The notes beneath the pieces were generated by a model that worked only from the letters and a program-made list of their open reading frames with translations, did no database searches and had not been told where the DNA came from. A stretch of 64,000 bases of DNA. It comes from Neotamlana nanhaiensis (GTDB taxonomy: Bacteria; Bacteroidota; Bacteroidia; Flavobacteriales; Flavobacteriaceae). The translations under genes were made by a program, and so were the position numbers. Below are positions 1-8,765 of this stretch, one piece after another. Each line of letters begins with the position of its first letter. Position 1 is the first letter of the stretch. The DNA is taken from positions 186,001 through 250,000 of the forward strand of contig NZ_JTDV01000005.1 in assembly GCF_000943555.1 (NCBI RefSeq), in the 5' to 3' direction.

Positions 1-303
1 TTTTACAAGATATGAGTACAATACAAAACTTTCTGAAAATTTCTTTATTGTTATTAATTCTTGTCCATAATATTTCCCCATATAACTTTCAGTAAATCCA
101 TTTACTGTACCAACAACTTTATCAATATCATCTTTTACTCTTTCGGTCCATTTATTTGTTCCATAAAGTTCTTTTACTGCTTTTCCTGCATCTACTTTGT
201 ATGTATTAAAAAATGTATCAATCAAGCCTTGTGGATTAGACTGAGCAAATAAATTCATTGAAAGTAAAATAAAAAATAAAATAAATGTGTTTCTCAAATT
301 CAT
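1..303 (-). CDS. Secreted protein of unknown function (partial, C-terminus off window)
   Basis: An open frame starts with ATG at 303 on the minus strand and stays open to base 1, giving 101 residues without a stop. Residues 1-20 form a hydrophobic signal peptide ending LFAQS, a typical Bacteroidota signal peptidase I site. The mature part is polar and mixed-charge, with no domain I recognise. The wording 'protein that acts at envelope or outside' is inference from the signal peptide only. It starts 33 bases downstream of the sppA stop on the same strand and may be read through from that operon. The remainder lies outside the window, so length and family cannot be judged. Confidence 0.7.
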   Translation of the reverse strand, partial: MNLRNTFILFFILLSMNLFAQSNPQGLIDTFFNTYKVDAGKAVKELYGTNKWTERVKDDIDKVVGTVNGFTESYMGKYYGQELITIKKFSESFVLYSYLVK

Positions 304-336
304 AGTATTATAATATTTAGTTAAAAATTAATTAAA

Positions 337-2100
337 TTATTTAATCTCTGTATCAAAAGGAAACAACAATTGAATCCCTTTTTTCTGAGAAATGACTTTA
401 ATTTTTTGGTACATTTTATATTGCTCCTCGCCTAGCTCTTCCATTAAAATTGTTTCTTTGGCTTTTACAAGTCCGAAACTTTCAAGCATTTTATCTAAAT
501 CTTTTTCAAAAATTGGGTATTCTACTTTGCGATATTCGGCTAATTCTGCAGTTTCTGCCGCGTATTGTATGGCTGCATCCAATCCTCCTAATTCATCTAC
601 TAAACCTATATTTAACGCATCGGCACCCGTCCATACACGACCTTGAGCAATAGCTTCAACATCATCTCTGGTTAGGTTTCTTCCGTCAGCAACACGCTTA
701 GTAAACAGTTCGTAAATATCTAAAATACCTTCTTTAATAAATGCGCGTTGGGTATCGTTTAACGATTCAAAAAAGCTATATGTTACAGCATTTTCGTTGG
801 TTTTTACTTGTTCGGCATTAATGCCAATATTATCGGCTAAAGCTTTTCCGTTAGGCAACATACCAAAAACACCAATACTACCAGTTATTGTTGTTGGTTC
901 AGCAAAAATTCTATCGGCATTACACGCCATATAATAACCACCTGATGCCGCTAAATTACCCATAGAGACAATTACTGGTTTTACCTGTTTTGTAAGCTCA
1001 ATTTCGCGCCAAATCAATTCACTGGCCAAAGCACTTCCACCAGGAGAATTAATGCGCAAAACAACCGCTTTAATTCTACTATCACTTCTGGCTTTTTGTA
1101 AAGACTTAGTCATGGTACCTTGACCAATGGCATTCTCATCTCCTTCTCCATAAATAATATCGCCTTCGGCGTAAATTACAGCAATTTTATTGGCGCTATA
1201 ATTAACCGGTATTTTAGTTGAAGCATATAACGCATAATCTTCAATAGTAATGGTTTCTAATGGTTTTTTTTCGCTAATACCAATGGCTTGTTTCATAGCA
1301 TTCACATACTCATCGTGATAGGCTATTTTATCTACTAATTGGTTTTTAAGTGCCAAATTAGGGTTGCGACCTAAAAGGCTATCGGCGATGGTATTTAGAG
1401 TTTCAACAGGAATATTTCTACTTATTGAAATATCGTTTTTTATTTCTGTCCATAAAGACGATAAATAGACTGTAATTTGTTCGCGGTTATTGTCACTCAT
1501 CACATTATCAAGAAAAGGTTCCACCGCACTTTTGTATTTTCCTAAACGGATAACTTCCATTTTTAAACCCGTTTTCTCTTGAAAATCTTTAAAATACAAA
1601 TGCTCGCTGTACAATCCTTTAAATTCCATCATACCAGCGGGATTAATGTAAACTGTATCGGCGACCGAACTTAAATAGTAATCTTTTTGCGAATAAATAT
1701 CGGCATAGGCCACCACAAATTTCCCCGATTCTTTAAAATCTATCAAAGCTTTACGCAGTTCTTTAGTCTGTGTTATACCCGCATTTATAAAATTATTATC
1801 AATTGAAATTCCTTTTATATTATTATCGGTTTTGGCAAAATGAATGGCATCGATAATATTGAATAACCCGTTTTTCTCTTGTTCATCTAAAAATGGATAT
1901 TCAGGAAAAACAATTTTACCAGCATAATCTTTAATAGGAAAATCGAGCGTTAACTCTAAAACCGAATTGGCTTTGGGTTTAACAATAGTATCGTCGCCAG
2001 GACCTAACAACATACCAAGGCCTAAAAGGGCAAAAAAACCTAATAATAAAAATACAATAATACCTACTACGGTAGAAAGGACGCGTTTTAAAAAATTCAT
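337..2100 (-). CDS. sppA: Signal peptide peptidase SppA, 67K type
   Basis: Membrane-bound serine protease (S49) that degrades signal peptides left in the membrane after secretion. The 587-residue protein matches the double-domain 67K form. One N-terminal membrane segment spans about residues 8-32. The Ser/Lys dyad is visible: K190 in the YKSAVEPF motif of the first half and S386 in NLAASGGYY of the second half, preceded by the NSPGGSALAS motif near 351. It is the last gene of the men operon, 13 bases after menE, a neighbourhood that may simply reflect co-transcription. Known from the family: tetrameric bowl facing the periplasm. Confidence 0.95.
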   Translation of the reverse strand: MNFLKRVLSTVVGIIVFLLLGFFALLGLGMLLGPGDDTIVKPKANSVLELTLDFPIKDYAGKIVFPEYPFLDEQEKNGLFNIIDAIHFAKTDNNIKGISIDNNFINAGITQTKELRKALIDFKESGKFVVAYADIYSQKDYYLSSVADTVYINPAGMMEFKGLYSEHLYFKDFQEKTGLKMEVIRLGKYKSAVEPFLDNVMSDNNREQITVYLSSLWTEIKNDISISRNIPVETLNTIADSLLGRNPNLALKNQLVDKIAYHDEYVNAMKQAIGISEKKPLETITIEDYALYASTKIPVNYSANKIAVIYAEGDIIYGEGDENAIGQGTMTKSLQKARSDSRIKAVVLRINSPGGSALASELIWREIELTKQVKPVIVSMGNLAASGGYYMACNADRIFAEPTTITGSIGVFGMLPNGKALADNIGINAEQVKTNENAVTYSFFESLNDTQRAFIKEGILDIYELFTKRVADGRNLTRDDVEAIAQGRVWTGADALNIGLVDELGGLDAAIQYAAETAELAEYRKVEYPIFEKDLDKMLESFGLVKAKETILMEELGEEQYKMYQKIKVISQKKGIQLLFPFDTEIK

Positions 2101-2113
2101 ATTTGCTATTTAA

Positions 2114-3190
2114 TTAACACTTTGCTTGGGATAAAGCTAATGTTTTTTGTCTGTGAATTTTACCTGAAGCTGTTTCAACAAACTTAGGTATTTTAATTAT
2201 TTCTTTAGGTTTTTCGTACTTATCCAACACATCAAAAATTGAAGTATCGAAAGGTTCTTTATCGGTTTCAACCACAAATACTAATTTTTCACCTAAAGTA
2301 TCATCAGGTTGTGCCGTTACAAAAAACTCTTCTTTTATTTTGCTTTGAAGTTTTCGTTCTATTTGTTCTGGATACAATTTTATACCCCCAGAATTTATAA
2401 CATTATCGAAACGCCCTAACCACTCAAAAGTGTTTTCAGAATGTATCTTTACAATATCGTTTGTTATAATTTTATTATCAGAAAGTTTTGGTGCGTTAAT
2501 AACTAAACAATTTCTATCGTCGGTTTCAACGGTAACATCGGTAAGTGTTTTAAAATAATTATCACTTGCAGTAGTTTCAATATGATTTAATTTTTTAACT
2601 GCAATATGAGATACTGTTTCGGTCATCCCATAAGTTTCGTATATCTGTGTTTTTTTATTTTGAATAGATTCTACTATGGGTTTTGATACCATACCGCCAC
2701 CAACAATAATGGTTTTTACCGTATTAATGTAAGGCTCTAATTTTTTAAGTTGCATAGGGGTTAACGCACAAAAATCGTATTGCTTTTCAAAATCGATTAC
2801 AGGAAGAGCGGCGGGCTGTACCATGTCGAGTTCTAATCCTAAAATGATGGCACGTACAATCATCATTTTTCCTGCAATAAAGTTTGAAGGTAAACAGTGA
2901 AGCACTTTATCGCCAGGTTTTAAATTAAAAAAATCGCCAGTTGCCAAAGCAGAATTAATCATGGCTGATTTTTTAATTTTAAGCAATTTAGGCTTCCCTG
3001 TAGAACCAGAAGTTTGCACCTCTACATAATCATGCTGATCTAACCAATCTAATAAAAATTCACCTAGTTCTTTTTGGTAGCCGAAGCCTTCTTTTACGTA
3101 ATTATATGCGATTTCCATTAAATCGTCATACTTGTAACTTAAACCATCTAACTTAAATTTTAGGTGGACATTTTTATAGGTTGGTGTCAT
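2114..3190 (-). CDS. menE: o-Succinylbenzoate-CoA ligase, short form (MenE)
   Basis: Adenylate-forming enzyme that activates o-succinylbenzoate with ATP and CoA for menaquinone synthesis. The phosphate-binding loop TSGSTGKPK is near residue 60, the adenylate motif YETYGMTE near residue 185, and the C-terminal catalytic lysine region SGKIHRQK near residue 345. At 358 residues it lacks much of the N-terminal region of the roughly 450-490-residue enzymes. The short form is usual in Bacteroidota, as far as I recall. Its operon contains menB, menA and menC, which supports the substrate. The start is 13 bases after the CPBP gene stop. Confidence 0.92.
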   Translation of the reverse strand: MTPTYKNVHLKFKLDGLSYKYDDLMEIAYNYVKEGFGYQKELGEFLLDWLDQHDYVEVQTSGSTGKPKLLKIKKSAMINSALATGDFFNLKPGDKVLHCLPSNFIAGKMMIVRAIILGLELDMVQPAALPVIDFEKQYDFCALTPMQLKKLEPYINTVKTIIVGGGMVSKPIVESIQNKKTQIYETYGMTETVSHIAVKKLNHIETTASDNYFKTLTDVTVETDDRNCLVINAPKLSDNKIITNDIVKIHSENTFEWLGRFDNVINSGGIKLYPEQIERKLQSKIKEEFFVTAQPDDTLGEKLVFVVETDKEPFDTSIFDVLDKYEKPKEIIKIPKFVETASGKIHRQKTLALSQAKC

Positions 3191-3203
3191 AGCTAAGCGT
3201 TAT

Positions 3204-4136
3204 TTATTCAATTATTTTATAGTTTTCTTGCACGGGTTCATCAACTTTTCCTAATAGTTTATCTTTCCAATTGTTCCATTTATAAACTTTAGAAAAAAGA
3301 TACAGAATTATTGGGTAAAACACGATAACAGGCAGTAAAATTTCTGTTATTGTTGTGTTTGCTTCTTCTGCGGTATATCTAAAAATAGCATCGGTTTGTA
3401 AAGCCGACCAATCACTAGTTACTAAAAGCGCAGCCATTAAATTATTACCTAAGTGAAATCCTAGAGCCAGTTCTAAACCATCGTCCATTAAAGTCATAAT
3501 TCCTAAAAGTAAACCCGTACCAATATAAAACACCATAGTAATAAAACCCATTTCGGCAACTTCGGGGTTGGCACTATGCGCAATACCAAACATAACCGAA
3601 GTAAAAATTAAAGGAAACCATTTATTTTTTACCAAAATGCCAATATGCTGCATTAAATACCCTCGAAATAAATACTCTTCTAACCCGATTTGAAACGGAA
3701 ATAAAAGGATGCTTATTACAAAAAGAATGGCAAATTTTACGGGATTAAACTGTAATTCTACTTGACTAGAATCGGAAAAATAAGCCACTGCAAAACTACC
3801 AACGGTTAAGGTTACAATTATAAAAAATGAAAAGAAAATACGCTTAAAATCGACCTTTTTTCTTGCTGTGGTTAACGATAACAAACTGCGTTCGTGTAAA
3901 TAACGCACTAATAAAAATAGTAACCCTAATAAAAACGCAAAAGGCAACAAATTTGCCACTAATGAGATGTTTGATGGAATGGCTTTCATGGTCTCGTAAA
4001 GCTTTTCCATATCTTCTTTACTTGTAAATAAAAAAGCAATAAAATTAATTATAAAAATACCCGAAATTAACAAGGCGGTTAGTAAAAACATCCATAATTC
4101 GCGTTTGCCTTTGTATGCTTGTTGTATATAATTCAT
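3204..4136 (-). CDS. CPBP family intramembrane metalloprotease
   Basis: Polytopic membrane protein of 310 residues with about seven to eight hydrophobic segments. The CPBP/Rce1 signature is visible: EEYLFRGYL near residue 152 (paired glutamates plus arginine), then GIAHS near 184 and the histidine of FHLGNN near 228. Family members cleave membrane-anchored substrates or act in bacteriocin self-protection; the substrate here is unknown. It sits between menC and menE, directly abutting the menC start (no spacer), so it is co-transcribed with menaquinone genes. Whether it has any role in quinone metabolism is not shown by the sequence. Confidence 0.88.
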   Translation of the reverse strand: MNYIQQAYKGKRELWMFLLTALLISGIFIINFIAFLFTSKEDMEKLYETMKAIPSNISLVANLLPFAFLLGLLFLLVRYLHERSLLSLTTARKKVDFKRIFFSFFIIVTLTVGSFAVAYFSDSSQVELQFNPVKFAILFVISILLFPFQIGLEEYLFRGYLMQHIGILVKNKWFPLIFTSVMFGIAHSANPEVAEMGFITMVFYIGTGLLLGIMTLMDDGLELALGFHLGNNLMAALLVTSDWSALQTDAIFRYTAEEANTTITEILLPVIVFYPIILYLFSKVYKWNNWKDKLLGKVDEPVQENYKIIE

Positions 4137-5174
4137 TTATAAATTGAATTTAAAATCTTTATTCATATCAAAACTTAAAGTTCCATTTTTTACCTGTAAT
4201 GGTGACTCAAAATTATTGGTAAATAATCTACCTGTACCTAAACCTTGTGGCATGTTACTATGTTTTTTGTAAGTGTATTGCGCAATTGCATTAAGCCCAA
4301 TGTTACTCTCTAAAGCACTAGTAATCCACCAACCAATATTATTGTTTTCTGCAATATTTATCCAACTATCACTTCCTGCAAAACCACCAACTAAACTCGG
4401 TTTTAAAATAATGTATTGCGGTTTTATAGTTTGTAGCAATGCCGTTTTGTTTGTTACAGAAAAAACACCAATAAGTTCTTCATCTAACGCAATTGGTAAT
4501 GGTGTTTGTTCACAAAGTGTCGCCATAGCTTCAGTTTGACCTTGTTTTATAGGTTGTTCTATGGAATGAAGCTCTAAATCTGATAATATTTTTAACTTCT
4601 CTAATGCTTCTGAAGCTGAAAATGCCCCATTCGCATCAACTCGCAATTCAATATCGGTTTTAGAAAAACTTTGCCTTATCGATTTTAAAAGATTCACTTC
4701 CCTTTGAAAATCGATAGCGCCAATTTTCATTTTTATACACGAAAATCCTGCTTTAATTTTATCCTCAATTTGTTGTTTCATAAAAGCTTCGCTTCCCATC
4801 CAAATTAATCCGTTAATGGGGATATTAGCTTCACCAGTAGTAAATTTTGAAGAAAATAAACGAAACGGATTTTCATTATTTAACGACAAAAACGCCGTTT
4901 CTAAACCAAATTGAATACTCGGGAATTCTATTGTAGCGTCCAACAAAACTTGTAAGCCCAAATTAATATTTTGGCAAACCCATTGCAGTTTGTCTTCGTA
5001 ATCGGGTCTGTCATCAATTGAAAGTCCTCGAAATAAACCACATTCGCCTACACCCTTTTTACCATCTTTATCGAGAATTAAAAACCAGGTTTCTTTTGTT
5101 TTTAAAACACCTCTTGAGGTTCCGCTAGGTTGTTTAAAATTAAGAATGTATTGTTTGTAGTTAGCAGTAATCAT
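4137..5174 (-). CDS. menC: o-Succinylbenzoate synthase (MenC)
   Basis: Enolase-superfamily enzyme that dehydrates SHCHC to o-succinylbenzoate in menaquinone synthesis. The 345 residues show the expected barrel landmarks: the KMK lysine pair (about residue 147), the metal ligands in DANGAF (about 180), EQP (about 206) and LDEE (about 231), and the second catalytic lysine in ILKPSLVGG (about 257). Enolase-superfamily members can be promiscuous (for example N-acylamino acid racemase or dipeptide epimerase), but the flanking menA, menB and menE make MenC the best call. It abuts the hydrolase upstream and the CPBP gene downstream with no spacer. Confidence 0.92.
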   Translation of the reverse strand: MITANYKQYILNFKQPSGTSRGVLKTKETWFLILDKDGKKGVGECGLFRGLSIDDRPDYEDKLQWVCQNINLGLQVLLDATIEFPSIQFGLETAFLSLNNENPFRLFSSKFTTGEANIPINGLIWMGSEAFMKQQIEDKIKAGFSCIKMKIGAIDFQREVNLLKSIRQSFSKTDIELRVDANGAFSASEALEKLKILSDLELHSIEQPIKQGQTEAMATLCEQTPLPIALDEELIGVFSVTNKTALLQTIKPQYIILKPSLVGGFAGSDSWINIAENNNIGWWITSALESNIGLNAIAQYTYKKHSNMPQGLGTGRLFTNNFESPLQVKNGTLSFDMNKDFKFNL

Positions 5175-5855
5175 TTACAATTCAATAGATTCCCCAATAT
5201 TTAAAAGCATTAAATCCTTATCCTTTTCAAAAAACTTTCGTTTGGCTTCCTCGTGGTCAATTTCAATGTAACCAAAAGTATCAAAATGATAGCCTAAAAT
5301 TTTATCGCATTCTACAAAATCGCTTGCTAAAATAGCATCTTCAATACCCATAGTTAAATCGTCGCCAATAGGTAAAACAGCCAAATCTAACTTAGTTTGC
5401 ATTGGTATTAATTTCATATCGAACGTTAAAGCCGTATCGCCAGCAATGTAAATGTTTTTATGCTCACTTTCTATAACAAAACCTCCTGGATGCCCGCCAT
5501 AACTTCCATCGGGAAACGAAGAAGAATGAATGGCGTTTACATATTTTACGGTACCAAACTCAAAGTCCCACTTACCACCATTGTTCATATGATGTACATC
5601 TAAACCTTTATTTTGATAATGCGTGGCTATTTCCCAATTGGAAACAATTAACGCATTAGTACGTTTTGCAATAACTTCGGCATCGGCTAAATGATCGCCG
5701 TGAGCGTGAGTTATTAAAATATAATCGGCTTTAAGTGCATTAACATCAATTATTTCTGAAGCTTTTTCGTTTGGAGTAATAAACGGATCAACAATAATAT
5801 TAATATCGTTAATTTCTATACCTAAACAAGCGTGACCGTAAAATGTAATTTTCAT
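5175..5855 (-). CDS. UPF0173-type metal-dependent hydrolase (metallo-beta-lactamase fold)
   Basis: A 226-residue protein with the metallo-beta-lactamase fold. Metal-site motifs are visible: HACLGIE at the N-terminus, HAHGDHLAD near residue 50, a GGHPGGF loop near 120, AGDTAL near 138 and the late histidine in GYHFDTFG near 190. This is the layout of the UPF0173/YtkL group, whose substrate is not established. It lies inside the men operon between menA and menC. The position is suggestive of a maintenance or proofreading role, such as thioester hydrolysis, but that is only a guess; no thioesterase-specific feature is visible. Confidence 0.88.
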   Translation of the reverse strand: MKITFYGHACLGIEINDINIIVDPFITPNEKASEIIDVNALKADYILITHAHGDHLADAEVIAKRTNALIVSNWEIATHYQNKGLDVHHMNNGGKWDFEFGTVKYVNAIHSSSFPDGSYGGHPGGFVIESEHKNIYIAGDTALTFDMKLIPMQTKLDLAVLPIGDDLTMGIEDAILASDFVECDKILGYHFDTFGYIEIDHEEAKRKFFEKDKDLMLLNIGESIEL

Positions 5856-5867
5856 GTAATTTTTTAT

Positions 5868-6770
5868 TTAAAGTAATTGACCGACTCCCATCAAAATAGC
5901 TAATAATACCGTGGTTAATGCCACTTTTTTAAGTTCGGGATCTAACAATTTTGGTTCTTTATTTTTAACTACCGTTTTTAAGTGTATGAGTAACGGAATA
6001 AAAGCAATTAAAAATATTAAATTTAAAGCATTTTTATAAAATACAACTCCAAAAATTATAGCCAAACTTAACGCAGTTATTATTAATGCAAAATGATATA
6101 TTTTAGCTTTTTGAGCTCCTAATTTAACAGCCAGTGTAATTTTATTGACTTTTTCATCCGAAACTCTATCGCGCATATTATTCAAATTTAACACGCCCAT
6201 ACTTAACAGTCCCACAGTGCAAGCTGGTAAAACCGGAATAAAATCAAGGCTTTTTGCAAAAAGTGTATAACACCCTAAAACACTAACCAAACCAAAAAAT
6301 ATAAATACAAAAATATCGCCCATAGCCCGGTAGCCATAAGCATTGTCGCCCACAGTATATTTCATGGCTGCAATAATTGATGCGACACCAAGTACTAAAA
6401 ACAAGCTACTTAATAATAAATAATTTGTACCAAACGCCACATAAATAAGCGTAATTGCCAATAATAAAGCGATAACTATATTTAGTTTAATGGCTTTAAA
6501 AAGTTGTTTAGGTGTTATTTTGCCCGATTGAATAGCTCGCTCTGGCCCTATGCGTTCGGCATTATCGGTGCCTTTTACGCCATCTCCATAATCGTTGGCA
6601 AAATTGGATAAAATTTGAAAACTTAGCGTTGTTAAAATAGCTAAAATACAAACTGACCAACTAAAAACACCTTTATAATGTGCTAAACATGATGCTAAAA
6701 TTATACCAGAAACCGACAAAGGTAGCGTACGTAAACGCATTGCCGAAATCCATACTGAAAATGTACTCAT
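5868..6770 (-). CDS. menA: 1,4-Dihydroxy-2-naphthoate polyprenyltransferase (MenA)
   Basis: Integral membrane UbiA-superfamily prenyltransferase that joins a polyprenyl chain to DHNA, the membrane step of menaquinone synthesis. The 300 residues have about eight to nine hydrophobic helices. The first aspartate-rich motif NFANDYGDGVKGTD is near residue 57 and the second region, NLNNMRDRVSDEKVNK, near 195. Both contain the Mg-diphosphate-binding aspartates of the family. It begins one base after the menB stop, so translational coupling is likely. The family and the operon agree, leaving little room for another UbiA substrate. Confidence 0.95.
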   Translation of the reverse strand: MSTFSVWISAMRLRTLPLSVSGIILASCLAHYKGVFSWSVCILAILTTLSFQILSNFANDYGDGVKGTDNAERIGPERAIQSGKITPKQLFKAIKLNIVIALLLAITLIYVAFGTNYLLLSSLFLVLGVASIIAAMKYTVGDNAYGYRAMGDIFVFIFFGLVSVLGCYTLFAKSLDFIPVLPACTVGLLSMGVLNLNNMRDRVSDEKVNKITLAVKLGAQKAKIYHFALIITALSLAIIFGVVFYKNALNLIFLIAFIPLLIHLKTVVKNKEPKLLDPELKKVALTTVLLAILMGVGQLL

Positions 6771-6771
6771 A

Positions 6772-7611
6772 TTAAGGAATCCATTTTTTATCGAAATTAG
6801 GCTTACGTTTTTCTAAAAACGCATTTCTGCCTTCAACCGCTTCATCAGTCATGTAAGCTAAACGCGTGGCTTCACCTGCAAACACTTGTTGTCCTACCAT
6901 GCCATCATCGGTTAAATTCATGGCAAATTTTAACATTTTAATTGAGGTTGGTGATTTTGCTAAAATTTCCTGTGCCCATTGGTAAGCCGTACTTTCTAAT
7001 TCATCATGTGGTATTACCGCATTCACCATTCCCATTTCGTATGCTTCTTGAGCAGAATAGTTTCTACCTAAGAAAAATATTTCACGTGCTTTTTTCTGCC
7101 CTACCATTTTAGCCAAATATGCTGAACCATAGCCACCATCAAAACTGGTTACATCAGCATCAGTTTGTTTAAAAATAGCGTGTTCTTTACTGGCTAAGGT
7201 AAGGTCGCAAACCACGTGTAAACTATGGCCGCCACCAACTGCCCAACCAGGTACAACTGCAATAACAGCTTTAGGCATAAAACGAATTAAACGTTGTACT
7301 TCTAGTATATTTAAACGATGATACCCATCTTCGCCAACATAACCTTGATGTCCGCGAGCTTTTTGATCGCCACCTGAGCAAAAACTATACACACCATCTT
7401 TAGTAGAAGGCCCTTCGGCAGATAAGAGTACAACGCCAATATTTACATCTTCATTTGCATCATAAAAAGCATCATATAATTCACTAGTGGTTTTTGGCCT
7501 GAATGCGTTACGTACATTTGGTCTGTTAAACGCAATTCGGGCCACACCATTACACTTTTTATAGGTAATATCGGTATATTCTTTAGCAGTTTCCCACTTT
7601 GGTTGATTCAT
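6772..7611 (-). CDS. menB: 1,4-Dihydroxy-2-naphthoyl-CoA synthase (MenB)
   Basis: Crotonase-fold enzyme that cyclises o-succinylbenzoyl-CoA to DHNA-CoA. The 279 residues match the family length. Landmarks are FNRPNVRNAFRP near 28, the oxyanion-hole region CSGGDQKARG near 77-87 and GWAVGGGHSL near 122, then DADVTSFDGGYG near 151 with the catalytic aspartate and tyrosine region. It is the first gene of the seven-gene minus-strand operon. A -7 box matching TAnnTTTG lies 16 bases before the ATG, supporting both the start and the operon promoter. menD, menF and menH are not in this window. Confidence 0.96.
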   Translation of the reverse strand: MNQPKWETAKEYTDITYKKCNGVARIAFNRPNVRNAFRPKTTSELYDAFYDANEDVNIGVVLLSAEGPSTKDGVYSFCSGGDQKARGHQGYVGEDGYHRLNILEVQRLIRFMPKAVIAVVPGWAVGGGHSLHVVCDLTLASKEHAIFKQTDADVTSFDGGYGSAYLAKMVGQKKAREIFFLGRNYSAQEAYEMGMVNAVIPHDELESTAYQWAQEILAKSPTSIKMLKFAMNLTDDGMVGQQVFAGEATRLAYMTDEAVEGRNAFLEKRKPNFDKKWIP

Positions 7612-7973
7612 AAAATTTAATTTTAGCCAAAAATAAGTTTTATTTTGAAAATGTTTAAGTTCACCATAATATAATTTCGTACTCTTTTTCTTGTTAAATT
7701 TATACTTTAGCGGATTTTTAAAAATTTAAACCGAATTTATTGTAGTGAAGTTGATAATATTTTATGATAATTTTTACGAATCCAGCAAGAAACAACAATT
7801 GAAATTATTCATCTCGTAAAAAGCCCTGTTAACGTAAACTTAATGTAGTACAACTAGTATTAATTATATAATTTTGTTTTAAATTTAATTAACAAAGTGA
7901 AAGTTAATTTACATAAATTTTGCATTTAACCGATTTTTTATGTATTTTGCCGATAATTAAAACCCGAATTTAT
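7612..7973. other. Intergenic region between divergent menB and a small gene
   Basis: A 362-base AT-rich stretch. The left end holds the menB promoter. The rest has no convincing open frame, RNA or repeat. An imperfect -7-like TATTTTG at 7943-7949, with TTTTG ending at 7922 about 20 bases upstream, could serve the small plus-strand gene, but it is one base shorter than the consensus. Confidence 0.5.
7628..7635 (-). promoter_or_regulatory. Bacteroidota -7 promoter element of the men operon
   Basis: Read on the minus strand the bases are TATTTTTG, an exact fit to TAnnTTTG. The G lies 16 bases before the menB ATG, which predicts a leader of about ten bases. No clear -33 TTTG is seen at the usual distance, so the assignment rests on the -7 box and its position. 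Confidence 0.45.
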
Positions 7974-8144
7974 ATGATTTTAACAATTACTCTAGTTTTA
8001 TCTACACTAATCGTAACCAACTTACTGCTTTTAAAATTTAGCTGTAACAAAATTTCAAAGCCAAATAACAGAAAACCTGTTATTTTAAGACCAGACCTTA
8101 CCATGTTACAGGAAGCTGAGACGCTTGCTCCAACAGGTAGTTAG
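7974..8144 (+). CDS. Small single-span membrane protein (56 aa)
   Basis: ATG at 7974 opens 56 residues. Residues 1-22 form one hydrophobic helix, followed by a basic, proline-containing tail that ends in LAPTGS. An upstream in-frame ATG at 7920 would add 18 residues, but these lie across the candidate promoter, so 7974 is preferred. The organisation (helix then short basic tail ending in a TGS-like motif) resembles small conserved flavobacterial membrane peptides I have seen, but I cannot name a family. The last 47 bases overlap the 3' end of ung on the other strand. Function is unknown; no LPXTG sorting motif is implied. Confidence 0.55.
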   Translation: MILTITLVLSTLIVTNLLLLKFSCNKISKPNNRKPVILRPDLTMLQEAETLAPTGS

Positions 8145-8763
8145 TTTTACTAAAGTGCTTATTGCCAAACCAAAAACCGCGATTGGCGCTTAACGGTGAC
8201 GGATGTCCCGATGTAAGTACATGATGTTTTTTAACATCAATCAACTTTGTTTTTTGCTTTGCATATCCTCCCCAAAGCAAAAACACTAAGTTTGTTTTAT
8301 TATTACTTAGCTGTTTAATTACAGCATTGGTAAATGTTTCCCATCCTTTTTTTTGATGACTCCCTGCTTCATGTTCACGTACCGTTAAGGTTGCATTAAG
8401 TAGTAAAACTCCTTGTTTAGCCCAACGCAATAAATTGCCACTTTTAGGATATAAAACACCTAAATCGGCTTCAATTTCTTTAAAAATATTTACTAAAGAA
8501 GGCGGATGTTTTATACCATCATTTACCGAAAAACAAAGTCCGTTAGCTTGATTATAACCATGATACGGATCTTGACCAATAATAACCACTTTTACATCGC
8601 TAAATGAGCAAGCATTAAAAGCATTAAAAATTTCATGCTCTGGCGGATAACAGGTTTTTGTAGTATACTCTGTTTTAACAAAATCTAATAAATCATTAAA
8701 ATACGGCTTATTAAACTCGTGGTTTAAATAAGGCAACCAACTCTCATCAATGTTTAAAATCAT
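8098..8763 (-). CDS. ung: Uracil-DNA glycosylase (family 1)
   Basis: Base-excision repair enzyme that removes uracil from DNA. The 221 residues are the normal length. The water-activating loop GQDPYHG places D65 and H68, and the minor-groove loop HPSPLSANRG places H187. The LLLNATLTVREHEAGSH segment near 120-135 is also characteristic. It begins two bases after the holA stop, so the two genes are probably co-transcribed. The stop at 8098-8100 lies inside the convergent small gene. Confidence 0.97.
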   Translation of the reverse strand: MILNIDESWLPYLNHEFNKPYFNDLLDFVKTEYTTKTCYPPEHEIFNAFNACSFSDVKVVIIGQDPYHGYNQANGLCFSVNDGIKHPPSLVNIFKEIEADLGVLYPKSGNLLRWAKQGVLLLNATLTVREHEAGSHQKKGWETFTNAVIKQLSNNKTNLVFLLWGGYAKQKTKLIDVKKHHVLTSGHPSPLSANRGFWFGNKHFSKTNYLLEQASQLPVTW

Positions 8764-8765
8764 TT

